Below the pieces are notes generated by a model that was not told the DNA's origin, ran no database searches, and saw nothing but the letters and a program-made list of their open reading frames with translations. DNA of 64,000 nt from Bagarius yarrelli (Eukaryota > Chordata > Actinopteri > Siluriformes > Sisoridae), in contig VCAZ01000148.1 in the NCBI GenBank assembly GCA_005784505.1, positions 185,001 through 249,000 of the forward strand, in the 5' to 3' direction. A program made the position numbers and the translations under genes. This document shows positions 1-8,193 of this stretch, one piece after another (position 1 is the first letter of the stretch; the number at the start of each line of letters is the position of its first letter).

Positions 1-9
1 CTGGCTTAA
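1..9 (+). CDS. 3' end of an upstream beta-tubulin gene (partial)
   Basis: Only the last two sense codons (Leu-Ala) and a TAA stop lie in the window. The call rests on the sequence after the stop, which aligns with the 3' UTR of the complete beta-tubulin gene further right: both have the same T-rich stretch, a TTGTCAAGTTGATTCT block and an AATAAA at the same relative place. Beta-tubulins end in acidic tails, so a short tail ending in Leu-Ala is plausible, but the protein cannot be judged from two residues. It would be the left-hand member of a tandem tubulin pair on the same strand. Confidence 0.6.
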   Translation: MA

Positions 10-150
10 TTGTCTTTTGTCAGTCATTTTTTTCCATATTTTTCTCTTCACAACTTTTGTTCTCTTTCTTTCTATTTGTCAAGTTGATTCTATCATAATG
101 TTTTCCACTTTCTCTGTTTGATGTCAATAAAAAATTGGTAATTTCTAAAA
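10..150 (+). other. 3' UTR and polyadenylation signal of the upstream beta-tubulin gene
   Basis: This stretch follows the TAA at 7-9 and is a diverged copy of 6094-6215, the 3' UTR of the complete tubulin gene. AATAAA lies at 126-131. The similarity continues into the flank: 270-350 here matches 6310-6375, including a shared TTTAATATTTAAAGCAGGT. Confidence 0.6.
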
Positions 151-1585
151 GTCTTTTTTTGTATTTTTTTTTTATATATAGGCATCAAATCATGACCACC
201 TAATACTATTTTTATCTTCTTATTTGGACTATCTGGTCTCTGTCTAAGTGATCTATAATTAAGGTCCGTTTGCTGAATAGGAATTGGTTTAATATTTAAA
301 GCAGGTGTCCAACGTTTAGTATGTCCAAATTGGATTAAATTATTTGTTAGACTTTGGGAAATAGTTGGAATTGCAAAATTATTGCTTGCTTGTTCATGTT
401 TGAACCCCACTTCTTTAAGTAGTGTTGGACTTGTTTTAATAAAGAATTTTATTAAACCACATTCTATGTAAAATTAAAAAACCATGACGAGAAAAACAAT
501 TGCCAATTTTTACATGCCAAGTCTTATATAAACTGAAAATTCACCAGGCATATATAAACATAGTTCTAAAATGCTCAACATTATCTAGCATCATAAACAT
601 TCATGTGAAAAATGTTTAAAGCTTATTTTTCTAAGACGGGGAATACAAGATCTGGACTAATCTGTTAATGCAGACATGCTAAATTGGGCTGCTTTCAGCA
701 AATATGTCCTCCTTTTGTTTTTTGGACAAGTGTGTATAGTGTTGGGTTCCAGAATTTAATAATTAGAAGCAAAAGTGACAGCTCCATTCAGCCAGTTTGT
801 TATTGGAAGAGTTTTCTTTGTCCTTCCACAGTATTCCTAAAATGTTGGTAGGGAGTATCTTCTGTTTAGGGCATAGTCTTTGTAATAAGTAAGAATAAAC
901 AATTGCATGTCATTCAGCAATCATCACAATCATTACTATACTATATATCAAGTCTTTATAAATATATATATTAATAAATTCATTAATAAAATTACTGTGA
1001 CAGCTTAGATATCCCCTCTTTTAGTACAGCATTGTATGAGCCATAACCGGGTCCGTCATGCTTTCCTGATGTTTTTGAGTTTTAGAGCATAACTTTCATT
1101 TCGTGGCATATTTTTAGGGTATGTAAAGGATGATAAAAGTAAAATAATTAAGGCAACAGTGGTACTTTGGAGATATAATTGGGGAAGACATTTTATTCTG
1201 AAATTCATTCGTAATGATGTTACATCAATTTGGCGCCCACAGATGCTGCGCCCGGGACAGATGTCCACCCTCACTACGTCACTGTCCCTCTCGCTACTAA
1301 AATTTAAAAAAGAAAAAACTTTTTTTGTCGACTGTATGCATTGTTGCAGTATTATATTTTGCCACAAGAGGGCAGTGTCTGAACATATTCGCGCCCGTTT
1401 ATTCATTCATTGTATTTCCGTCCTCAGAAGTACAGATGTCTAATACATTTTGCTTTAAAATTTATTTTGTTATAAAACAAAATAACCCACTTTTTTACCT
1501 AGTTGCAAATTTTAGTCATAGAAATAAAAAAAAATGATTAAACAGCCTAAAACACTGAAAATGTACCCTGCAATGTAATGATTTT

Positions 1586-1859
1586 CTTAATTTGATAACA
1601 ATTTAAACGCAATTGTTTTAATTTATTAGCGAATAAAAACTCAATAAAGATTTACGCTATTTTAAAACCCGAATATGAAGCAGTCACGTGATCGTGTGCG
1701 AAACTGAAGCGTTTTCTAGTTTCGGATTTTGTTGTTACGGCAAAAAGAAACGGGAAACGTAACAGCGCCGATCTGTGACATTGTTCTTAATTTAACACAA
1801 GGAAATTCGCTCGATTTCACATCAGTTTTAAGTTTATTTCTTTATTCTACAGCGTTAAA
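1586..1859 (+). promoter_or_regulatory. Duplicate tubulin promoter and 5' UTR (copy 1)
   Basis: This aligns without a gap to 3337-3610, with one substitution that I can see (A at 1679, C at 3430). It contains a palindromic E-box CACGTG at 1685-1690 inside TCACGTGA, a site type bound by USF or MITF/TFE family factors, and no clear TATA box. Whether it drives transcription cannot be told from sequence; its near identity to the promoter of the intact gene makes activity plausible. Confidence 0.55.
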
Positions 1860-1916
1860 ATGAGGGAAATTGTTCATTTGCAAGCCGGACAGTGCGGCAA
1901 CCAAATCGGTGCCAAG
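1860..1916 (+). CDS. Duplicated beta-tubulin exon 1 (possible alternative first exon)
   Basis: These 57 bp encode the first 19 residues of beta-tubulin (MREIVHLQAGQCGNQIGAK) and end at a GT donor (GTAAAC). The coding bases match exon 1 at 3611-3667. No exon 2 follows before the second copy, so this exon alone is not a gene. It ends in phase 0, as does the other copy, so a transcript starting here could splice to exon 2 at 4591, skip the second copy and give exactly the same protein. The MREI start is the tetrapeptide used in co-translational autoregulation of tubulin mRNA. It may instead be a silent relic of the duplication. Confidence 0.65.
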
Positions 1917-2135
1917 GTAAACGGCGCGAGCCGTCATTTTCCAACGCGCCTGCGCAACTTTTCCATTTCTCTCCTAAACTGTGTGATAAACTCGGAGTTT
2001 TTCTAAATTTAACTTTTCAGTGATTGTTTTAATAGTCCTTTATTTTTATTATAAGTTTGTATAATTATTATATAGGTTTTAAACAATGCAGCAATGGTAC
2101 TGTTACTAAAACTCTTTAATCTGTTTAACCCACGC

Positions 2136-2496
2136 GGGGCAGCACGGTGGCTTAATGGTTAATACTAAAACCAAGAAGGTCCCAGGTTCATATCATTTCC
2201 ATTTATACTTACAGAATTTGGCGGACCCTTTATCCATAGATACTTAAACTTTTCTTTTTTTATACAACTAAACACTTTGGGGTTAAGGGCCTTGCTCAGG
2301 GGCCCAGCAGTGGTAATTTGGTGGTGCTGGGAATCAAACCCTATCTTTTAATTATATCAGTTTTACCCACTGCGCTACCACTTTCCCTACATAAGGTGGA
2401 ATCTACATGTATGTTAGGTTGAGTGGTGATTGTAAATTGCCCATATGAGTGTGTGTGTAATTGTGTGTTTGTTTGTCTCTATGTGACCCAGCGATG
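2136..2496 (+). repeat. tRNA-derived SINE (family B), truncated, with an antisense family A SINE inside
   Basis: The family B head (GCAGCACGGTGGCTTAATGG) starts near 2140 and its middle (ACATGTATGTTAGGTTGA) resumes at 2406. Between them, about 2218-2392, lies a family A SINE in antisense, recognisable by GGGCCTTGCTCAGGGGCCCA and CACTGCGCTACCACTTTCCC. The element stops at 2496, the tandem duplication junction, and lacks its usual GGATAAGCGGGTATAGA-type end. Confidence 0.75.
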
Positions 2497-4171
2497 TTGG
2501 TAAGGAGTATCCTCTGTTTAGGACATAGTCTTTGTATTAAAGCAGTATTTAGTAAGAATAAATAAATTGCATGGAATTCAGCAATGAGCACAATAATTCA
2601 TAAATATATATTCATCAATTCATTAATAAAATAAATTACTGTGACAGGCTAAACATTTCTTCTGTTAGTACAGCATTGTGTAATGCAATAATTTGATAAA
2701 CTATTTACACCCCTCTCCAAAGATGTAGCTAGGTTTTTTTTAATCCCCCAGGTACAACGTCAGTTTTCGCGTCCCCTCCTGGTCCCCTCGTGACAAGGTG
2801 TGGGACATATGCGGGTCGGTCACGCTTTCCTGGAAATTTTTGAGTTTTAGAACATAAAAACTTGCATTTCGTGGCATATTTTAGGGTATTTAAAGGATAA
2901 AAAAAAGAAAATAATTAAGGCAACAGTGGTACTTTAAAGATATAATTGGGGAAAACATTTTATTCTGAAATTCATTCGTGATTATGTAACCTCAATCTGG
3001 CGCCCTCAGATGCTACGCCTGGGGACAGATGTCCCCCATTGTAAACCCCCCATTAGTTACAGTGGCGTATGTGTTGTTGCAGTATCATATATCGCCACAA
3101 GAGGGCATTATCTTAACATATTTATGCCCGTTTATTCATTCATATATTTTCGTCCCCAGAAGTAAAGATGTCTGATAAATTTTGCTTTAACATTTATTTG
3201 GCTATAAAACAAAATAACCCACACTTTCACCTAGTTGAAAAAAAAAATTAAACTGCCTGGAAAACTGAAAATTTATTTATTGTTTATTTCCACTCAATGA
3301 CGCTTTACCCTAAAATGCAATGATTATTTATTTCTCCTTAATTTGATAACAATTTAAACGCAATTGTTTTAATTTATTAGCGAATAAAAACTCAATAAAG
3401 ATTTACGCTATTTTAAAACCCGAATATGACGCAGTCACGTGATCGTGTGCGAAACTGAAGCGTTTTCTAGTTTCGGATTTTGTTGTTACGGCAAAAAGAA
3501 ACGGGAAACGTAACAGCGCCGATCTGTGACATTGTTCTTAATTTAACACAAGGAAATTCGCTCGATTTCACATCAGTTTTAAGTTTATTTCTTTATTCTA
3601 CAGCGTTAAAATGAGGGAAATTGTTCATTTGCAAGCCGGACAGTGCGGCAACCAAATCGGTGCCAAGGTAAACGGCGCGAGCCGTCATTTTCCAACGCGC
3701 CTGCGCAACTTTTCCATTTCTCTCCTAAACTGTGTGATAAACTCGGAGTTTTTCTAAATTTAACTTTCGGTGATTGTTTAATAGTCCTGTTATTTTTATT
3801 ATAAGTTTGTATAATTATTATATAGGTTTTAAACAATGCAGCAATGGTACTGTTACTAAAACTCTTTAATCTGTGCGGTGGCTTAATGGTTAATACTAAA
3901 ACCATAGCGACTTACACTTCTCTTTTTTATACAACTTAACACTTTGGGCTTAAGGGCCTTGCTTAGGGGCCCAGCAGTGCTAACTTGGTGGTGCTGGGAA
4001 TCAAACCCTGACCTTTCAATTAGCGGTCCAACATCTTAACCACTGCGCTACCACTTTCCTTGCATGAGGTGGAATCTACATCTATGCTATGCATTTATGT
4101 GATTGTAAATTGTCAGTAGGAGTGTGTGTGTGTGTGTTTGTTTGTGTGTGTCTGTATGTGGCCCAGCGATG
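2494..4171 (+). repeat. Right unit of the tandem duplication (contains the exon 1 of the intact tubulin gene)
   Basis: Partner of 842-2496. The repeat resumes at TTGGTAAGGAGTAT just after GCGATG at 2491-2496. Here the SINE at the right end continues past the breakpoint to about 4290, so this unit is the one joined to the ancestral downstream sequence. The offset between units is exactly 1751 bp across promoter and exon 1. Confidence 0.85.
3337..3610 (+). promoter_or_regulatory. Beta-tubulin promoter and 5' UTR (copy 2)
   Basis: This is the sequence directly upstream of the start codon of the intact tubulin gene. It carries E-box CACGTG at 3436-3441 and no obvious TATA box. The 5' UTR ends in a pyrimidine-rich run and TTCTACAG followed by CGTTAAAATG, which looks like a splice acceptor; if used after copy 1 exon 1 it would bring in-frame TAA at once, so a 1a-to-1b splice would not be productive. 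The transcription start is not visible from sequence. Confidence 0.55.
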
Positions 4172-6093
4172 AACTGGTGACCTGTCCAGGTTGCACCTCT
4201 GCCTTTCATCCAGTGACAGCTGAGATAGACACCAGCAGATCCCCCGGATCCTGATTAGGACTAAGCGGGTATAGACAATGGATGGATGGTTAAACCATAA
4301 AAAAAAATCTATAATTCATTTCTAAAGTATTCTTTTCAGCCAAAGGGGTTCCTGTGAATGAACTATCAGCAAAACAATGCAGCTGCAGGAGGGTGTTTGT
4401 CTAAACAGACAGATTTTGATTACCCAGCCTGCGCTGGTGCCTTAGAAAAGCTTTAGTGAAGTGACAGATTCATTACTGGAGCTGTGTGTCAGATGGGTAT
4501 AACACTTTAACGTCTGCTGGCCATGTGTTGTGTTCCTGACAATGTAGTTTGTAGCTTTTTAGTCAAAAAATTGTATTTTTGTGCCCTCAGTTTTGGGAAG
4601 TCATAAGTGACGAGCATGGAATTGACCCTACAGGCAGTTACCATGGTGACAGTGATCTTCAGCTGGACAGGATTAATGTCTACTACAATGAAGCTACAGG
4701 TTTGCCTTTTTTAACATAACATATTTTATAATGCTTCAAAAATAATATTTCTAAAAACTTTATTTTAATCTTTTAAGGTGGCAAGTATGTCCCCCGTGCT
4801 GTGCTGGTTGATTTGGAGCCAGGGACCATGGACTCTGTGAGGTCTGGACCGTTTGGGCAAATTTTTAGGCCGGACAACTTTGTCTTTGGTAATTATTTTA
4901 CAGCAAACTTTAAGCAGTGAATCTGATACTATTTGTCAATCTGGGTACTAATTTACTGTTTTTGTTTTACTTTCCTGCTGTTTCCTGCTTTTGGTAAAAA
5001 TTTGCATATGTAATGACGCTTCCTCTCTACAGGTCAGAGTGGCGCTGGTAATAATTGGGCCAAAGGCCACTACACAGAAGGTGCTGAGCTGGTGGACTCT
5101 GTCTTGGATGTGGTGCGTAAGGAGGCTGAAAGCTGTGACTGCCTGCAGGGCTTCCAACTCACTCACTCACTGGGTGGTGGTACTGGATCAGGTATGGGCA
5201 CCCTGCTTATCAGCAAAATCCGTGAAGAGTACCCTGACCGCATTATGAACACCTTCAGCGTCGTTCCTTCACCCAAAGTCTCTGATACAGTGGTGGAGCC
5301 CTACAACGCCACACTGTCGGTCCACCAGCTTGTGGAGAACACAGACGAGACATTCTGCATTGACAACGAAGCCCTGTACGACATCTGTTTCCGCACCCTT
5401 AAGCTCACAACACCAACATACGGTGACCTTAATCACTTAGTCTCTGCCACAATGAGTGGAGTCACAACTTGCTTAAGGTTTCCTGGGCAGCTTAATGCTG
5501 ACCTGCGCAAACTAGCTGTCAACATGGTGCCCTTCCCTCGTCTGCACTTCTTTATGCCTGGTTTTGCCCCACTAACCAGCAGGGGTAGTCAGCAATATCG
5601 TGCTCTTACTGTACCTGAACTAACACAGCAGATGTTCGATGCCAAAAACATGATGGCCGCTTGTGACCCACGCCACGGCCGCTACCTCACTGTGGCTGCG
5701 ATTTTTCGTGGCCGCATGTCCATGAAGGAGGTGGATGAGCAGATGCTGAATGTGCAGAACAAGAACAGCAGTTACTTTGTCGAATGGATCCCCAACAACG
5801 TGAAGACAGCCGTGTGCGACATCCCACCCCGTGGCTTGAAGATGGCCGCCACCTTTATCGGGAACAGCACCGCTATCCAGGAACTGTTCAAACGCATCTC
5901 AGAGCAGTTCACAGCTATGTTCAGGCGTAAGGCTTTCCTTCACTGGTACACAGGTGAGGGTATGGATGAAATGGAGTTCACAGAGGCTGAGAGCAACATG
6001 AATGACCTGGTGTCAGAGTACCAGCAGTACCAGGATGCAACTGCTGAGGAAGAAGGAGAGGGTGAGGAGGAGGGAGAGGAGGACATGGCTTGA
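3611..6093 (+). CDS. tubb: Beta-tubulin, complete four-exon gene
   Basis: Beta-tubulin binds GTP and pairs with alpha-tubulin to build microtubules in the cytoplasm. Coding exons are 3611-3667, 4591-4699, 4778-4888 and 5033-6093 (57, 109, 111 and 1061 bp), all with GT-AG borders; this is the standard vertebrate beta-tubulin structure. The product is 445 aa. Visible landmarks are the MREI autoregulation start, the GGGTGSG GTP-binding loop (about residues 140-146), TTCLRFPGQLNADLRK with the drug-reactive Cys at about 239, and an acidic tail EGEGEEEGEEDMA. The body resembles classes I and IV, but the tail matches no mammalian class I know, so the isotype is left open. A duplicate promoter and exon 1 lie 1751 bp upstream, and the end of another beta-tubulin gene lies at position 1. 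The convergent neighbour is loxl3. Confidence 0.96.
3877..4290 (+). repeat. Family B SINE with nested antisense family A SINE, in tubulin intron 1
   Basis: This is the full-length partner of the truncated SINE at 2136-2496. The head is at about 3877-3903, the antisense family A SINE at about 3903-4062, and the rest of family B at 4070-4290, ending in AAGCGGGTATAGACAATGG and a short GGAT run. The same nesting is present in both duplication units, so both insertions predate the duplication. Confidence 0.75.
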
Positions 6094-6220
6094 ATTGTCA
6101 GTTGTTTTTTTCCATGTTTTTCTTTTCACCTTTCATTCTTTTTTTATATTTGTCAAGTTGATTCTCAGATTTTGTTTTTCTGATTGATATCAATAAAACA
6201 TCCAATTTCTTAATATTGTT
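6094..6220 (+). terminator. Beta-tubulin 3' UTR and polyadenylation signal
   Basis: A T-rich 3' UTR follows the TGA at 6091-6093. AATAAA is at 6192-6197, followed by a TGTTTCAGTGTTCTTTTTTG stretch that fits a GU/U-rich downstream element. Confidence 0.65.
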
Positions 6221-6481
6221 TCAGTGTTCTTTTTTGTTTGGTAGTTAAACCATGACATTCCATCTATCAGGTCTTTGTTTAACTGATCTGGCATAAAGTT
6301 CAGTTTGTTAAATTAGATTTTGTTTAATATTTAAAGCAGGTATCCAAAGTTTAATACACCCAAATTAATTATGGAATATTTACTTCAAACTTTGTAATAT
6401 GTAGTTTTATTTATTAATTAAAATGTAATTGCAAAATTATTGCTTTACTTTTTATTTTTATGTAAGGTTTCAATTTGTTTA

Positions 6482-6970
6482 GACATGGAGAAAGTTGTCA
6501 GGAGTGATGTGTGACAATAGAATATCAGAGGTGAGACCAGCTATGATGTATGGTTTAGAGACAGTGGCACTGAGAAAGAGACAGGTGGCAGAGCAGGAAG
6601 TAGCAAAGCTGAGGATGTTGAGGTTTTCTTTGTGAGTGATGAGGTTGGACAGAATTAGGAACGAGTTCATCCGGGGGACGAATCATGTTAGATGTTTTGG
6701 GTAGAAAGTCAGGGAAGCCAGATTGAGGTGGTTTGGACATTGTACAGAGGAGAGATAGTGAATATATCGGTAGGAGGATGTTAGAAATGAAGCTACCAGG
6801 CAGAAGGTAAAGAGGAAGACCAAAGAGGAGGTATATGAATGGGATAAACGAGGACATGATGTTAGTGGGCGTGAGTGAAGAGGATGTAGAGAATAGGGTT
6901 AGGTGGAGACAGATGATTCGCTGTGGCGACCCCTAAAAGGGAACAGCCAAAAGGAGGAGAAGAAGAAGGT
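6482..6970 (+). repeat. 3' fragment of a non-LTR retrotransposon
   Basis: Broken frames still read like the C-terminus of a reverse transcriptase ORF (ATMMYGLETVALRK-like, RIRNEFIRG, ARLRWFGH-like). The fragment ends in CGCTGTGGCGACCCCTAAAA and an AGGAGGAGAAGAAG tail. It is strongly 5' truncated and has frameshifts and stops. The inverted copy at 32775-33340 is the same family. I think it is RTE-like, but that needs a library search. Confidence 0.75.
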
Positions 6971-7159
6971 TTCAATTTGTTTAAATACAGATACAGAGTT
7001 TAAAAGATGAACCACATGTTATATAAAATTTAACAGTTGTGAGATGATCTGAAAATTAATAGCTACTTTGGACTGATTCATATTAATTTGTTCTGAACTG
7101 CTTCCATCATATATTTATTTTCCTTTGTCATTGAACAATGATAATGATTGGAAACTGCA

Positions 7160-7550
7160 GCATTATCCTGCCAGTTTGTTATTGAAAGAGTTTTCCTTGT
7201 TATTCCAAAATGTTCTTTAGATATTGAAGTGGTATTTAGTAAGAATAAGAATTGAAAGTTGTATGGCAGGGATGTCCAAACTCAGTCCTGGAGGGTCGGG
7301 GTGTCTTGTAGAGTTTAGCTCCAACCCTAATCAAACACACCTGAACCAACTAATCAAGATCTTGCTACTGGTCTACTTGAAACCTACAGATAGGTGTTTT
7401 GAGGCAAGTTGTACCTAAACTCTACAGGACACCGACCCCCCAGGACCGTGTTTGGACATCCCTGTTGTACGGCATTCAACAATACACAATAATATTCCTT
7501 CTTGTAGTACAGAATTGTGTAATTATTTACATCCCTTTCCCTACCAGGGT
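7160..7550 (+). repeat. Third, degenerate copy of the tubulin 3' flank / unit start
   Basis: The run CCAGTTTGTTATTGAAAGAG at 7170-7189 matches about 791-815, and the sequence after it (AAAATGTT, TTTAGTAAGAATAAGAATTG, GTAGTACAGAATTGTGTAAT) matches the start of both tandem units at 842 and 2497. The copy is interrupted by an hAT-type element and fades out near 7550. Confidence 0.65.
7267..7464. mobile_element. Non-autonomous hAT-type element (MITE) with 8-bp target duplication
   Basis: The 198-bp element is almost one long inverted repeat: it starts CAGGGATGTCCAAACTCAGT and ends ACGGTCCTGG-type sequence inverted, ACCGTGTTTGGACATCCCTG. It is flanked by TTGTATGG (7259-7266) and TTGTACGG (7465-7472), an 8-bp duplication with one mismatch, as hAT transposases leave. 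The matching place in the paralogous flank near 2566-2575 (TTGCATGG) has no insertion. It encodes no transposase. Confidence 0.85.
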
Positions 7551-8193
7551 AAAAATTTCCAGCAGCGAAAATGTCCCCTTTTTGGGCTTAAAGCATTTTA
7601 GACTTTCACTTCACTTCAACTTAACTCCAGGTTTTTATTTTACCCCGCTTATCGCTTATTTAACGCTCCATTCTCAACTCGCTCTATAAGAAAAAAAAAT
7701 AGTTTACCTTTGATAATATAGTTTGTTTTGGGTTTTTGGTCTTCAGTTTAAACACATAACATTTGAAAGTTTTACCTTATTTCAGGTAAAATGTAATAGA
7801 CATACATAAAAAAACCACATTTTTAAATATATAATTCTTATATAAACTTTGCTCAGTCGCCAAGGATAAATAAGCAGAGCCAAAACACCTTGTTCAAAAA
7901 TATGCTCGAAATTTTATAAATGCATCCATTATAAACATTCTTATAAAATTGTTTAAACCTTTCTTGTAATGATGAAATGGTGTTAGATTGAATAGTTGAA
8001 ATCAGCAATGCTAGTGCCATCGTGTAAAACTGTTCATATTATTTCACAGAACTCGAATCAGATGTTGGTAGAGTTTTTTTGTTTGTCAACTAATAGATAT
8101 TTTAACAGTATTAAGTAATAATAAATAGTTGAGGATAATATAAAACTCTTTCCATAGTGGCGTACTACAGTTCTAGTTTTTGGTAAATTGGTA

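Larger units (their letters stand above)
842..2496 (+). repeat. Left unit of a tandem duplication carrying tubulin promoter and exon 1
   Basis: This unit aligns with 2494-4171. Shared landmarks, in order, are the TTGGTAGGGAGTAT-type start, the AT-rich block with ATTAATAAAATTACTGTGACAG, the TTTCGTGGCATATTTTAGGG block, promoter, exon 1, start of intron 1, a SINE and a second SINE lying antisense inside it. The outer parts differ by many substitutions and indels, while about 1586-2015 is almost identical to the partner. The right end falls inside a SINE, which is cut at the duplication junction. Confidence 0.85.

Noticed and set aside
3606..3905. 99-codon minus-strand frame across tubulin exon 1
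   Set aside because: Antisense to exon 1 and intron 1; no protein similarity.
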